A stretch of 64,000 bases of DNA, from positions 1 through 64,000 of the forward strand of contig NZ_JACDIT010000001.1 of the NCBI RefSeq assembly GCF_013839445.1, in the 5' to 3' direction. A program made the position numbers and the translations under genes. The stretch comes from Chthonobacter albigriseus (lineage in GTDB: Bacteria; Pseudomonadota; Alphaproteobacteria; Rhizobiales; Pleomorphomonadaceae). Shown piece by piece: positions 45,282-54,535 of this stretch. Under the pieces are notes generated by a model. That model ran no database searches. It was not told the DNA's origin and saw nothing but the letters and a program-made list of their open reading frames with translations. The first letter of the stretch is position 1; each line of letters starts with the position of its first letter.

Positions 45282-45442
45282 CCTGGTCCGCGACGCCGGA
45301 CCAATCACGGCTTCTCTGTCGCAAGCACCTGCTACCGCCGTCATGGTCCGCGCAGGCGGACCACTCCCGCATTTTCCTTCGCGTTCCGCCCGGCTGATCC
45401 GACAAAGTCGTGGGTGGTCCGCCTTCGCGGACCATGACGGTT
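45282..45442. repeat. REP-like palindromic repeat cluster A
   Basis: Three related units after the TolC gene. Unit 45338-45375 has a hairpin built on GGTCCGCGCAGGCGGACC followed by ACTCCCG and AT-rich bases. Unit 45407-45442 is the same element inverted, with GGTCCGCCTTCGCGGACC. A degenerate unit lies at 45282-45309. The same element recurs at 57893-58174. Inverted pairing of units resembles the BIME arrangement of REP sequences. Confidence 0.85.
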
Positions 45443-45546
45443 AAGAGGGAAGACGAGGCGAGGATCGGGCGGGTGGCCCCGCATTCCTTTTTTGCAGGCC
45501 ACCTACCCGCCGTCATGGAACGGCGGCTGCCTCCCCGGCCCTGCCG

Positions 45547-46044
45547 TCAATGCCGCGCCGTGCTCACCATCTCGGGCTCTCGCGCCGCGCCGCGCATGGC
45601 GTTCGGGGACTGCGGGAAGCCGGAACGGTCGGCGTAGTCGCGGCGGCTGCGGTGGTCGTCTTCCTTGCGGGCGAGGCCGTCGGCGCACAGGTAGTCGAGG
45701 AGAGCCACGCCCGCGACCGCCCCGATCGCCATCAGCACGTAGGGGCGCTGCGGGTTGCGGGGATCGGCATTCGGCGCGAGGGTGGCCAGATCGAGCGCGT
45801 CGCCGATGACGCGCGCCCAGATCCAGGGCGTCGGGTCGCGGGCAGCCAGGATGCCGATGCCGGAGGCGATCTCGCGGGCACCGTAGGCCTGGATCGCGCC
45901 GCTCTCGTGCTGCATGCCGAGCGCGTCCCCCACGCGGCGGGGCGCCAGCAGTTCCAGCGCGCCGAGCGCGATCGAAAACCAGCCGAGGCCGCGGGCGAGC
46001 CTCTTCGCACCGGCATAACCGAGCATCGTCTTCATCCGGGTCAT
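45547..46044 (-). CDS. Small membrane protein linked to the zinc alcohol dehydrogenase
   Basis: A 165-aa protein with three to four hydrophobic segments (GLGWFSIALGALELLAP, IASGIGILAA, YVLMAIGAVAGVALLDYL) and a basic soluble tail. It starts 10 bp after the stop of the zinc dehydrogenase gene, so the two form an operon. Similar small membrane proteins accompany this type of dehydrogenase in other Rhizobiales; the function is unknown. The N-terminal pattern RLARGLGWFSIALGALEL is characteristic of that group. Confidence 0.8.
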   Translation of the reverse strand: MTRMKTMLGYAGAKRLARGLGWFSIALGALELLAPRRVGDALGMQHESGAIQAYGAREIASGIGILAARDPTPWIWARVIGDALDLATLAPNADPRNPQRPYVLMAIGAVAGVALLDYLCADGLARKEDDHRSRRDYADRSGFPQSPNAMRGAAREPEMVSTARH

Positions 46045-46054
46045 GGGTTTCTCC

Positions 46055-47224
46055 TCATGGCTTCAGCACGACCTTGATGCAGCCGTCCTTCTTGTCGCGG
46101 AAGGTCTTGTAGAACTCCGGTCCATCCTCCAGCCGCGCCGTGTGGGTGATCACGAAGGACGGGTCGATCTCGCCCTCCTCGATCCGGCGGAGAAGGTCGT
46201 CGGTCCACTTGTTGACGTGGGTCTGGCCGGTGCGGATCGTCAGACCCTTGTTCATCAGGGCGCCGAAGGGGATCTTGTCGATCAGCCCACCGTAGACGCC
46301 CGGGATGGAGAGCACGCCCGCCGGGCGGCAGACGTAGATCATCTCGCGGAGCACGTGCGGACGGTCCGTCTCCAGCATCAGCGCCTGCTTGGCGCGGTCG
46401 TAGAGGCTGTCGACGGAGCCGGAAGCGTGGGCCTCCATGCCCACGGCGTCGATGCACTTCTCCGGACCCTTGCCGCCGGTCAGGTCGTTGAGGCGTTCGA
46501 CCACGCTCTCCTCGTCGAAGTTGATGGTGATCGCACCGCCGGCCGCGGCCATCGACAGGCGTTCCGGGACGTTGTCGATCATGATCACCTGGCGCGCGCC
46601 GAGCAGGACCGCGGAGCGGACAGCCATCTGGCCGACCGGACCGGCGCCCCAGATCGCGACCGTATCGGTCGGCTCGATGTCGCACTGGATGGCGGCCTGC
46701 CAGCCGGTCGGGAAGATGTCACCAAGGAAGAGCACCTGCTCGTCAGTGAGCGTGCTCGGTACCTTGACCGGACCAACGTCGGCGTAGGGCACGCGGACGT
46801 ATTCGGCCTGGCCGCCCGGATAGCCGCCGGTCAGGTGGGTGTAGCCGAACAGCCCGGCCGTGGTGTGGCCGAAGGCCTTGTCGGCGAGATCCTTGTTGCG
46901 GTTGGTGCGCTCGCAGACGGAAAAGTTGCTGCGGCGGCACTGATCGCAGTCGCCGCAGACGATGGTGAAGGGCACCACCACGCGGTCGCCGACCTTGAGC
47001 TTCTTGTTGCCGGAGCCGACCTCGACCACCTCGCCCATGAACTCGTGGCCCATGATGTCGCCCGACTTCATGCCCGGCATGAAGCCGTCGTAGAGGTGGA
47101 GATCTGAACCGCAGATCGCGCAGCTCGTCATTCGGATGATCGCGTCGCGCGGCTCCTCGATGCGGGGGTCGGGCACGCTGTCGCAGCGGATGTCCTCCTT
47201 GCCGTGCCAGCAGAGAGCTTTCAT
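46055..47224 (-). CDS. Zinc-dependent alcohol dehydrogenase, formaldehyde-dehydrogenase-like
   Basis: A 389-aa medium-chain dehydrogenase of the FdhA-like group, oxidising an aldehyde or alcohol with NAD(P). The catalytic zinc ligands are in [13 protein letters not shown] and [12 protein letters not shown]. The structural-zinc cysteines are in [15 protein letters not shown], and the cofactor motif is [10 protein letters not shown]. The C-terminal [14 protein letters not shown] is typical of the group. The ATG at 47224 with GGAGG upstream is chosen; a longer frame has no homology. The leader contains an attenuator-like terminator. Substrate may be formaldehyde or another short aldehyde; this is not decided by sequence. 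Confidence 0.92.
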   Translation of the reverse strand: MKALCWHGKEDIRCDSVPDPRIEEPRDAIIRMTSCAICGSDLHLYDGFMPGMKSGDIMGHEFMGEVVEVGSGNKKLKVGDRVVVPFTIVCGDCDQCRRSNFSVCERTNRNKDLADKAFGHTTAGLFGYTHLTGGYPGGQAEYVRVPYADVGPVKVPSTLTDEQVLFLGDIFPTGWQAAIQCDIEPTDTVAIWGAGPVGQMAVRSAVLLGARQVIMIDNVPERLSMAAAGGAITINFDEESVVERLNDLTGGKGPEKCIDAVGMEAHASGSVDSLYDRAKQALMLETDRPHVLREMIYVCRPAGVLSIPGVYGGLIDKIPFGALMNKGLTIRTGQTHVNKWTDDLLRRIEEGEIDPSFVITHTARLEDGPEFYKTFRDKKDGCIKVVLKP

Positions 47225-47301
47225 CGGGTAGGCCTCCGTTTCGTCGTGTTCCTGGTAGGGACGTACTGGCAGGGACCGCCGTTGTTCCGAGGCCTCGTCG
47301 C

Positions 47302-47404
47302 AAAAAACCCGATGCGCCGAGCGCATCGTCGGCAGCCGCCAACTGTCCCGACCTTTGCCCGTCGCTTGAAGCGCATCGATCCCGGCACTCGCCGGAGACC
47401 GGCG
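47302..47404 (-). promoter_or_regulatory. Attenuator-like structured leader upstream of the zinc dehydrogenase
   Basis: In leftward transcripts a perfect 8-bp stem (CGATGCGC/GCGCATCG, 47310-47328, loop of 3) is followed by GGG and six T residues. It ends about 78 nt before the ATG, where no upstream gene on that strand needs terminating. The 5' arm is repeated exactly at 47371-47378, so an alternative pairing with the 3' arm is possible. A further perfect hairpin (CGCCGG/CCGGCG) is at 47390-47404. Confidence 0.55.
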
Positions 47405-47420
47405 GTTCGCGGTGCGACCC

Positions 47421-47435
47421 ATGCAATCGTTGCAT
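47421..47435. promoter_or_regulatory. Perfect inverted repeat in the divergent promoter region
   Basis: ATGCAATCGTTGCAT has 6-bp arms around TCG. It lies between the zinc dehydrogenase (minus) and the 53-aa protein gene (plus) in an intergenic region of 341 bp (47225-47565). A partly similar TGCATTGCAACATC occurs near 47480. A regulator site is likely; its protein is unknown. Confidence 0.4.
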
Positions 47436-47565
47436 CTTCCTTACCAGATGTCGGCCTTCCTATGCGTCAGGCGCATTTGTGCATTGCAACATCACCTCTG
47501 CCTGAACTGAGAGGAACGGGCCATATTCCGCTCATCAACAACGACCAGACACAGGAGCTTCTCCG

Positions 47566-47727
47566 ATGTTCGCTCCCCTCAAGCGGGCCGCCCGGGTCTT
47601 CAAGGGAATGACTGCCACCGAGCGCGAGCTCGCCTATCTCAACGAGTCGTCCGACCGGATCGACCTGGAATACCGCCAGCGCGAGATCGATCGCGGCATG
47701 TTCCGTCCGCGCAGCTACGGTTTCTGA
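47566..47727 (+). CDS. DUF3563-like small protein (53 aa)
   Basis: The ATG at 47566 has AGGAG 8-10 nt upstream. The protein contains ERELAYLNESSDRIDLEYR followed by QREIDRGMF, the pattern of the DUF3563 family of 50-60-residue proteins common in Rhizobiales and Burkholderiales. The function is unknown. It is followed by a GlsB-type gene, consistent with a stress-related setting. Confidence 0.78.
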   Translation: MFAPLKRAARVFKGMTATERELAYLNESSDRIDLEYRQREIDRGMFRPRSYGF

Positions 47728-47794
47728 TCGGCCGCGGTCCGAACAAAACAGGCTCCTGCTGGTTGTCTCCGCATCAACATCGGAGACAGCCCTC

Positions 47795-48067
47795 ATGAGC
47801 ATCATCTGGACCATCATCATCGGCTTCATCGCCGGCGTGATCGCAAAGTTCCTGACCCCCGGGCGCAACGAGCCGAGCGGGTTCATCCTGACGACCATTC
47901 TCGGCATCATCGGCGCCTTCGTGGCCACCTATCTCGGCCAGGCCCTCGGCTGGTATGGTCCCAACGACGGCGCCGGCCTGATCGGAGCCATCGTCGGCGC
48001 CGTGATCGTCCTCGTCATCTGGGGCATGATCGCCGGGCGCAGGAACACGAACACGCTGAATCGCTGA
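47795..48067 (+). CDS. GlsB/YeaQ/YmgE-family stress-response membrane protein
   Basis: A 90-aa protein of the transglycosylase-associated (YeaQ/YmgE) family. It has three hydrophobic segments, with Gly-rich helices (IIIGFIAGVIAKFLTPG at the start, TTILGIIGAFVATYLG in the middle, GLIGAIVGAVIVLVIWG near the end). Members are induced by stress in enteric bacteria; the molecular role is not known. It lies 68 bp after the DUF3563-like gene and 64 bp before the PAP2 gene. Confidence 0.92.
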   Translation: MSIIWTIIIGFIAGVIAKFLTPGRNEPSGFILTTILGIIGAFVATYLGQALGWYGPNDGAGLIGAIVGAVIVLVIWGMIAGRRNTNTLNR

Positions 48068-48130
48068 GGAGCCGTCCATGCCATCGGCTGCAGAGAACCG
48101 GGCCGTCGATCGTCACGGCGTCGCCTGCCG

Positions 48131-48877
48131 ATGAACTGGATCTCCGCAACCCTCCGGCAGCCCCTTGTTTCGCGCTGGGCCCAGATAGCCCGGCGCGAAG
48201 CCAAGGTTCTCCTCGGGACCACTCTGGTGGCGGGGTTCCTGCTCGCCTTCATCGGCATCGCCGACGAGGTGATGGAGAACGAGACCCACGGCATCGACCG
48301 CATGGTCCTCCTGTCGCTGCGGTCGGCCGCCGACCCGTCGGATCCGATCGGGCCCGCCTGGCTGGAGCGGTCGGCGGTGGATCTGACCGCGCTCGGCGGG
48401 TTCCCCGTGCTGGCGCTGATCACGTTGCTTTCCGTCGGTTATCTCCTGATCACCCGCCGCAAGGGCGCCGCGGTGCTCGTCGCCCTTTCCATCGCGGGAG
48501 GGGCGCTGCTCTCAACCGGGCTGAAGCTCGTGTTCGAGCGCGACAGGCCGGACGTCGTGCCCCACCTCGTGGACGTGCAGACCGCCAGCTTTCCGAGCGG
48601 CCACGCCATGCTGAGCGCGGTCTGCTACCTGACTCTCGGCGCACTCCTGATGCGCGTCCAGGGCGCGCGATCGGCGCGGATCTACGTCTTCGCCGCGGCC
48701 GCGGGCATCGCCTTCCTGGTCGGGCTCAGCCGCGTCTATCTCGGCGTCCACTGGCCGACGGACGTGCTGGCCGGATGGCTGGTCGGCTCGGCCTGGGCCG
48801 GCCTCTGCTGGACCGTGGCACTCGTCCTGCAGCGCCGCGGGGAGATCGCCGGGCCCGCCGAGCCGCCGGGCAATTAA
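48131..48877 (+). CDS. PAP2-family membrane phosphatase
   Basis: A 248-aa inner-membrane phosphatase. The three catalytic motifs are present: KLVFERDRP, PSGHAM and SRVYLGVHWPTD. Hydrophobic segments flank each. Such enzymes hydrolyse lipid phosphates or undecaprenyl diphosphate in the periplasm. A link to undecaprenyl recycling for EPS or wall synthesis is possible, but the gene lies outside the EPS locus. About 65 residues, including a hydrophobic segment, precede the domain. Confidence 0.93.
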   Translation: MNWISATLRQPLVSRWAQIARREAKVLLGTTLVAGFLLAFIGIADEVMENETHGIDRMVLLSLRSAADPSDPIGPAWLERSAVDLTALGGFPVLALITLLSVGYLLITRRKGAAVLVALSIAGGALLSTGLKLVFERDRPDVVPHLVDVQTASFPSGHAMLSAVCYLTLGALLMRVQGARSARIYVFAAAAGIAFLVGLSRVYLGVHWPTDVLAGWLVGSAWAGLCWTVALVLQRRGEIAGPAEPPGN

Positions 48878-48989
48878 CGCTCCGTTAGGAATTTCATTCC
48901 GGGGGAGCCCGTGCCGCGGGCAAAGCGTGCCACGATCCCGCCGCAATATGGAATGGACAAAGACGACCAATCCTATCGAGAATAGGGCC

Positions 48990-49229
48990 ATGTCCAACGG
49001 CACAGAGGCCCTGTCCATGAGCACCTTCGACACGCCGCTCGGCCCCGTCGGTTTCACCGCTCCCCGGACCCGCCATCTCTCGGCCCGCACCGCGCGCGAA
49101 CGCGCCCGCGCCGTTCTCGACGTCGTCTTGATCGTCGCGGTGTTCGGCTTCATCGCCGCCACCACGATCGCCGGCAGCGGCGCGTTCCACACCCCCGTCT
49201 CCGTGGCAACCAGCACCTCCCAGCCCTGA
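48990..49229 (+). CDS. Small single-pass membrane protein (79 aa)
   Basis: The soluble N-terminal half is followed by one hydrophobic segment (VLDVVLIVAVFGFIAATTIAG) and a short polar end. The ATG at 48990 has only a weak ribosome site (TAGGG); an ATG nine codons on is an alternative, and a GTG at 48927 would lengthen it. No family was recognised. GC-rich third positions support coding. Confidence 0.55.
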   Translation: MSNGTEALSMSTFDTPLGPVGFTAPRTRHLSARTARERARAVLDVVLIVAVFGFIAATTIAGSGAFHTPVSVATSTSQP

Positions 49230-49291
49230 GCCCGGCGGAACAACTGCACGAAGCTTCGGTTGGTCACCATCCGCAACGAGATGGCGACCTC

Positions 49292-49471
49292 ATGAACATC
49301 GAAAATCAGATACGCGAGGCGCTCGCGGCCGAGTTGCAGCGCCAGTTGTCGGACGGCAACGGCGACTACCGTCCCGACCCCGACAATCCGGACAAAATCG
49401 CCCTCGCCGGCCGAATCGATCTCGATGAACTGACGATGGCCGTTGTCGGCTCGGTCGCGGGCGGGCCTTAA
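49292..49471 (+). CDS. Small acidic protein (59 aa), hypothetical
   Basis: The open frame starts ATG at 49292 and ends TAA at 49469-49471. The product is soluble and acidic, with an amphipathic helix (NIENQIREALAAELQRQL), a polar loop (DGDY-like, PDPDNPDK) and a short C-terminal helix (LDELTMAVVG). No ribosome site of note and no recognised family, but codon bias resembles neighbouring genes. The 236 bp up to the esterase gene contain nothing recognisable. Confidence 0.5.
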   Translation: MNIENQIREALAAELQRQLSDGNGDYRPDPDNPDKIALAGRIDLDELTMAVVGSVAGGP

Positions 49472-49707
49472 CACTCTCTTCATCTTTTTCAGCAGGTCGC
49501 TGGAACCAATCGCCTGGACGGGCGTTTTGCGTCCGATGAGGTGCGTAGCGACAGGCTGCGCGGATAGCGGCTGGCCAAAACGCCCGAAGCGAAAACCGAC
49601 AGGTTTCGCGAGGGGGCCATTTTTGCTCTTCTCCGCCCGTGCGGTGGCGGACAATTCAAAGACAATCGAAGACGCGACCGTCCGAAAACATTGCTTTCGG
49701 AGCACCC

Positions 49708-50739
49708 ATGCGCGTTCTTCTCAAGACCACGGCCTTTCTCATGGCCGGCACCCTCCCGGCTTTCGCCGGTACCGTCACCTACCGGTCGTTCGACCTTCAG
49801 GCTCTCGATACGCCGATGAACACGGCGGTCTACACGCCCGACGGCACCGCGCCCTTCGAGGGCTGGCCGGTGGTCTACCTCCTTCATGGCCACAATGGCA
49901 CCGAGCGGTCCTGGACCGACCTCGGCGATGTGGAAGCGACGCTCGACCGCATGATGGCGGACGGCGAGATCCGGCCGGCCGTGATCGTGATGCCGGACGC
50001 CAAGAACAGCTGGTACGTCGACAGCGCCGAGCGCGGCGGGCCCGGCGACTACGAAACCGCGATCACGCGCGACCTGCGCAAGGCGATCGAGGCGAGCTAT
50101 CCGGTGCGGCGCGACCGCGAGGGCCGGGCGATCGCCGGCTTGTCGATGGGCGGCTTCGGCGCGCTGCGGCTCGCCCTCGCCCACCCCGATCTCTACGTGG
50201 CGTCGGCCAGCTTCTCCGGCGCGATCTGGCAGAACGTGCCGAAGGCCGACCTGGAGAAGACGCCCGACGATCTGAAGGAAGCGCAGCACGCCGCCTTCTT
50301 CCAACGCCAGGATGCAGCGACGGTGACCGCCGGGGTGATCCTGCCGGCCGTCGGCGACCATTACTCCGGCTCGTTCGGCAAGCCCTTCGAGGGGCGCTAC
50401 TTCAACGCCGACAACGTGTTCACGCTGCTTGCCATGCGGCTTCAGGAGAAGGCCGAGCTGCCGGCCTTCTACATCTCCTGCGGGGACGACGACGGCTACG
50501 CCTTGTGGCGCGGCGCCTTCGCGCTCTACACGATGATGGAGGACAGCGGCGTCTCGGCCGAGTTCCGCGTCACCGACGGCGCCCACGTCTGGTCGCTGTG
50601 GGCCCGCGAGATCGAGAACGGCCTCGCCTTCATCGACAAGCACTTCCAGACCGCACCCGCCGTGGCCGAAGCGCCGGATCCCCTCCGCGGCAAGGCAGAA
50701 CTCGCCCTGGACGGCGACGAGGCAGTGAAGACGCAGTGA
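49708..50739 (+). CDS. Secreted alpha/beta-hydrolase-fold esterase (esterase D-like)
   Basis: A 343-aa exported hydrolase. The signal peptide ends near PAFAG (about residue 20). The fold motifs are YLLHGHNGTERSW (oxyanion region), GLSMGGFGALRLA (nucleophile serine), SCGDDDGY (acid) and DGAHVWSLW (His). It belongs to the esterase D/tributyrin-esterase group, which cleaves carboxylic esters. A periplasmic role, for instance removing acyl groups from glycans, is possible but unproven. The ATG at 49708 with GGAG upstream is preferred over a longer frame that lacks a signal peptide. Confidence 0.9.
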   Translation: MRVLLKTTAFLMAGTLPAFAGTVTYRSFDLQALDTPMNTAVYTPDGTAPFEGWPVVYLLHGHNGTERSWTDLGDVEATLDRMMADGEIRPAVIVMPDAKNSWYVDSAERGGPGDYETAITRDLRKAIEASYPVRRDREGRAIAGLSMGGFGALRLALAHPDLYVASASFSGAIWQNVPKADLEKTPDDLKEAQHAAFFQRQDAATVTAGVILPAVGDHYSGSFGKPFEGRYFNADNVFTLLAMRLQEKAELPAFYISCGDDDGYALWRGAFALYTMMEDSGVSAEFRVTDGAHVWSLWAREIENGLAFIDKHFQTAPAVAEAPDPLRGKAELALDGDEAVKTQ

Positions 50740-50842
50740 GGGCGGCGAGCGGTGGGCGCCGTCCGGTCAGCCGGCGGTACCCACCCTTCCTGACCGCTCG
50801 ACTAGCAACTTCTGTATTCTTCTCGTTACTTTTGTCATCCCC

Positions 50843-51928
50843 TCACACTGCCACGCCACGCTCGTCGAACAGGTAGACGTACTCCGGGGCGACGCCGACG
50901 GTCAGGGTCTCGCCCGGCGTGATCTTGGGGCGGCCCTGGGCGACGATGGTGATCATCTCGCCGTCCTTGGGCTGGGTGTAGATCTGGGTGGCGCCGCCGA
51001 GGTTCTCGGCGAAGTCGGTGCGCAGCTGGAGGGCGGGCGTCGGGCTGGCGAGATCAAGGTGTTCCGGGCGCAGGCCCACGATCACCATGTCGCCCACCTT
51101 GGGCACGCCGCCGCGGCGCGGGCGGATGACGAGCGAGCCGCCGACGAAGTTGGCGTTGGCGACCATCACGCGGCCGGTTTCGGCGGCGGTGACGGTGCCG
51201 GTCAGGAAGTTCATCTTGGGCGAGCCGATGAAGCCGGCGACGAAGGTGTTGGCCGGGTTGTCGTAAAGCTCGGTCGGCGCGCCCACCTGCTCCACCAGGC
51301 CGGCGCGAAGCACCACGATGCGGTCGGCGAGCGTCATCGCCTCGATCTGGTCGTGTGTGACGTAGACCATCGTGGCGCCGATGTCGCGGTGGAGGCGGGC
51401 GATCTCCACGCGCATCTGGGTACGCAATTCGGCGTCGAGGTTGGAGAGCGGTTCGTCGAACAGGAAGAGCTTGGGGTTGCGCACGATCGCCCGGCCGATG
51501 GCGACGCGCTGGCGCTGGCCGCCGGAGAGCTGGCGCGGCTTGCGCTCCAGGAGCGGCTCGATCTGCAGGATCCGCGCGGCCTCCTTGACCCGGCGCTCGA
51601 TCTCCGGCTGCGGCGTCTTCACCATCCTGAGGCCGAAGGCCATGTTCTCGAACACGCTCATGTGCGGGTATAGCGCGTAGGACTGGAACACCATCGCGAC
51701 CTGGCGGGCGGCGGGCTCCACGTTGGTGACCACCGCGCCGTCGATGGAGACGTCGCCTTCGGTGATGTCCTCCAGCCCGGCGATCATGCGCAGCAGGGTG
51801 GACTTGCCGCAGCCGGATGGGCCGACGAAGACCACGAACTCACCCTTCTCGGCGCCGAAGCTGACGCCGTTGATGACCTTGTGGTCGCCGTATCTCTTGA
51901 CGACGTTGTCCAGACGCAGAAACGACAT
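50843..51928 (-). CDS. Sugar ABC transporter ATP-binding protein (UgpC/MalK type)
   Basis: A 361-aa ATPase that powers the uptake system of this operon. Walker [10 protein letters not shown] (about residue 37), Q-loop [10 protein letters not shown], signature [14 protein letters not shown], Walker [13 protein letters not shown] and the H-loop THDQIEAM are all present. The C-terminal TOBE domain (about 235-360) is of the MalK/UgpC type. The ATG at 51928 lies 1 bp after the kinase stop, which implies translational coupling; a longer frame would overlap the kinase gene. It is the last gene of the leftward operon. Confidence 0.96.
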   Translation of the reverse strand: MSFLRLDNVVKRYGDHKVINGVSFGAEKGEFVVFVGPSGCGKSTLLRMIAGLEDITEGDVSIDGAVVTNVEPAARQVAMVFQSYALYPHMSVFENMAFGLRMVKTPQPEIERRVKEAARILQIEPLLERKPRQLSGGQRQRVAIGRAIVRNPKLFLFDEPLSNLDAELRTQMRVEIARLHRDIGATMVYVTHDQIEAMTLADRIVVLRAGLVEQVGAPTELYDNPANTFVAGFIGSPKMNFLTGTVTAAETGRVMVANANFVGGSLVIRPRRGGVPKVGDMVIVGLRPEHLDLASPTPALQLRTDFAENLGGATQIYTQPKDGEMITIVAQGRPKITPGETLTVGVAPEYVYLFDERGVAV

Positions 51929-51929
51929 G

Positions 51930-53534
51930 TCAGGCGGCTCCTTGGGCATGGGTTGGCGCCGCGGACTCGATCCGGCGGGCAGCCGCCTCGATCTCGTTGC
52001 GTACGGCGAAGAGCTTGAGATAGGCGCGGTAGGCGTCCTCATGGGCCGCCTTCCAGGCCGGGTCGGCCTTCTCAACACGCTGCTCGGGCGCCATGGCGTC
52101 GAGGGCGGCGAAGAGGTCGGCGTGGGTACCGGCGGCGACGGAGGCGACCATGGCGGTGCCGAGCAGCACCGGTTCGGCGGTGTCGCTGATGACGAGGTCC
52201 GCGCCGAGCGCGTCGCGGTAGAGGCGGACCAGCAGCGGGTTGCGCAGGTGGCCGCCGGAGAGGGCGACGCGCTCGATGGCGAATCCGTGGGCGTTCAGGT
52301 GCTCCAGGATGTGGCGGCTCTGCAGCGCGAGCGACCGGGCCGTGGCGTAGTAGGCCTCCAGGAAGGAGCGGCGGCCGGTTTCCGTGCCGACGCCGGTGAG
52401 GAGCGCGCGGACGCGGCCGTCGCCGAGCGGGGCGCGGTTGCCGAGCCAGTCGGGCACCACGTGGCGGCGGGCGCCGAAGGCCGGACCCTCGGCCTCGAGC
52501 GCCTCGAACACCGCCTTGGCGGTCTCGGCGTGGAGTTCGGCGGAGGGCTTGCCCGGGCTTGCGGGATGATCGGCGAGGACGGCGTCGAGTGCGGCGCCGG
52601 ACAGGCTCTGCCCGGCCTCGTGCATCCAGAAGCCCGGGAAGACCGCGTCCTTGAACGGACCCCAGACGCCGGGAATGCGCCGCTCATCGACCGCGAAGGG
52701 CATGTAGCAGGTGGAAGTGCCGCCGATCATCGGCAGCGTACCGTTCATGCGATCGCGGAAGCCGCGGCCGAGCACGCCGAGGGCGCCGGCTTCCGCGTCG
52801 ATCAGGCCTACGGCGACCGGGATGCCCGGCGGCACGCCGAGCGCGGCTGCGCCGTCAGCAGACGTGCGGCCGTGCACTTCGCCGACGCGGCCCGGCCGTT
52901 CAGAAAGGCGACCCATTGCGGTGAGTTCGCCGAGGCCGAGACGGTCCAGGAGATCCTGGCACCAGGGCTCCGGGTCGTTCGGCAGGTAGGGCCATTTGCA
53001 GGCGAGGCCGCAGACGGAATGGCGGTCGACGCCGGTGGTGCGATGGGCGAGCTCGTCGCAAAGGTCGCGCGCGGCGGTGACCTTGCCCCAGGTGGCCGGA
53101 CGGTGGCGCTTCAGCCAGAGCAGCTTGGGCAGGTTCATCTCCGGAGAGATCGCGCCGCCGACGTTGTCGAGGAAGCGGTGCCCGGTAGCGTCCACTTCCG
53201 ACGCCTCGTGCTCGCCGCGGTGATCCATCCAGCAGATCACGTCGCCGCCGCCGTCGAGCGGGGCGCCGTCGGCCGTCTCCACGTAGAGCGAAGAGGTGGC
53301 GTCGAAGGCGATGGCGGCCACCTTGGCGCCGGCGCCGGGCACGCGGCCGAGGCAGTCGGCGGCGGCCGTGGTCACCGCGCGCCAGATGTCGGCCATGCGG
53401 TAGGTGACGTGGTGTTCGGCCGGGCGCATCAGCTCGAAGCCGCAGGACGCGGCGGCGTAGAAGCGACCGGAGGCGTCGAACAGCCCGGCGCGGGCCGAGA
53501 GGGTTCCGACGTCGATGGCCAAGAGGTAGGTCAT
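51930..53534 (-). CDS. FGGY-family carbohydrate kinase (pentulose/ribulokinase-like)
   Basis: A 534-aa cytosolic kinase. The N-terminal [17 protein letters not shown] is the phosphate-binding motif, followed by [21 protein letters not shown] and [10 protein letters not shown]. The C-terminal domain has [10 protein letters not shown] and [17 protein letters not shown] (adenosine site). The CKWPYL segment is close to the D-ribulokinase (YDR109C/FGGY pentulose kinase) subgroup. It would phosphorylate the ketose produced by the dehydrogenase or epimerase of the operon. The exact sugar is not determined. It is coupled to the ATPase gene downstream. Confidence 0.92.
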   Translation of the reverse strand: MTYLLAIDVGTLSARAGLFDASGRFYAAASCGFELMRPAEHHVTYRMADIWRAVTTAAADCLGRVPGAGAKVAAIAFDATSSLYVETADGAPLDGGGDVICWMDHRGEHEASEVDATGHRFLDNVGGAISPEMNLPKLLWLKRHRPATWGKVTAARDLCDELAHRTTGVDRHSVCGLACKWPYLPNDPEPWCQDLLDRLGLGELTAMGRLSERPGRVGEVHGRTSADGAAALGVPPGIPVAVGLIDAEAGALGVLGRGFRDRMNGTLPMIGGTSTCYMPFAVDERRIPGVWGPFKDAVFPGFWMHEAGQSLSGAALDAVLADHPASPGKPSAELHAETAKAVFEALEAEGPAFGARRHVVPDWLGNRAPLGDGRVRALLTGVGTETGRRSFLEAYYATARSLALQSRHILEHLNAHGFAIERVALSGGHLRNPLLVRLYRDALGADLVISDTAEPVLLGTAMVASVAAGTHADLFAALDAMAPEQRVEKADPAWKAAHEDAYRAYLKLFAVRNEIEAAARRIESAAPTHAQGAA

Positions 53535-53554
53535 GGGCAGTCTCCGGTCTTGGC

Positions 53555-54535
53555 TCAGAGCATTTCTTCCGCGGTGTCCTCGTCGGTCACCACGCGCTTG
53601 ACGTATCCGGCCTTCAGGATCGCCCGCACGATCGGGGCCTTGTGCAGGCCGCCGGAGGCAAGGATCGTGGAGGGGATCGCTTTAAGGTCGGTCGGCGGCA
53701 GCGCCATCACCCGCTGGTTCAGCGGATGATCCACCGGCTTGCCGTCCGCATCGAGGAAGACACCGAGGAGGTCTCCGACGGCGCCGGACTCCTTGAGGCC
53801 CGCGAGGTTCTCCGAGACGATCTGCGTGGAGGCGAGCAGCGATCGGCTGGAAAGGTCGCCGCAGGAGACGAGCGCCACGTCGGCGAGACGGGCCCGGCGC
53901 AGCGCCTCGGCGAGGCCGTAGTGCACCAGTAGCGCCTGCCGGCTCTCCTCGGAGGGGAAGTAGATCGGCGCGGCCACGTAGTAGCACTCCGCGCCGAGCA
54001 CGCGGGCGAACTCGGTGGAGACCTCGAAGGTGTTGGTGCCCGAGCCGCGCGTCAGCCCGCCCATCAGCGTGGCCACCCAGGCGCGGGAGAAGCGTCGCGG
54101 GGTCAGGCGCTTGATGGCAGCGGAGAGGGTCCGGCCCCAGCCGACGCCGAAGCCCTGGCCGTCGAGGAGCAGCGGGTCCAGCATCGCGCCGGCCGCCTCG
54201 CCGATGACGCGCTGGAGATCCTGGGTGTCGTCGATCGCGGGCACGACGCGGGCGTCGATCAGCCCGAAGCGGTCCTTCAGCTTCTCCTCCAGCGCAACGC
54301 AGCGGGCGAGCGGCAGTCGGATGTCGATCTGGACGGAGCCGTCGGTGCGCACCTGCCCGACGATCCGGTTCACGCGCAGGCGGGTGATGCCGATGCGGTC
54401 GGCGATCTCCTGCTGGGTGAGGCCGCCGACGTAATAGTACCAGGCGACCCGGGCGCGGATGTGCTCGGCGTCTGCGTCGGGCGGATCGCCCGCAACGTCC
54501 CTCATCACGCGCTCGTTCAAGGGGCCCTCACGCAA
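53555..54535 (-). CDS. SorC-family sugar-binding transcriptional regulator
   Basis: A 326-aa regulator with an N-terminal helix-turn-helix (LTQQEIADRIGITRLRVNRIV, cited in part: LTQQEIADRIGITRLRV, about residues 39-55) and a C-terminal sugar-phosphate-binding domain of the SorC/DeoR type (GWGRTLSAAIKRL, ASGGLHKAPIVRAIL). Its effector is probably the phosphorylated ketose of the pathway. The start shown is a TTG overlapping the upstream epimerase gene by 8 bp; an ATG at 54505 is an alternative. It lies within the operon it probably controls. Confidence 0.92.
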   Translation of the reverse strand: MREGPLNERVMRDVAGDPPDADAEHIRARVAWYYYVGGLTQQEIADRIGITRLRVNRIVGQVRTDGSVQIDIRLPLARCVALEEKLKDRFGLIDARVVPAIDDTQDLQRVIGEAAGAMLDPLLLDGQGFGVGWGRTLSAAIKRLTPRRFSRAWVATLMGGLTRGSGTNTFEVSTEFARVLGAECYYVAAPIYFPSEESRQALLVHYGLAEALRRARLADVALVSCGDLSSRSLLASTQIVSENLAGLKESGAVGDLLGVFLDADGKPVDHPLNQRVMALPPTDLKAIPSTILASGGLHKAPIVRAILKAGYVKRVVTDEDTAEEML

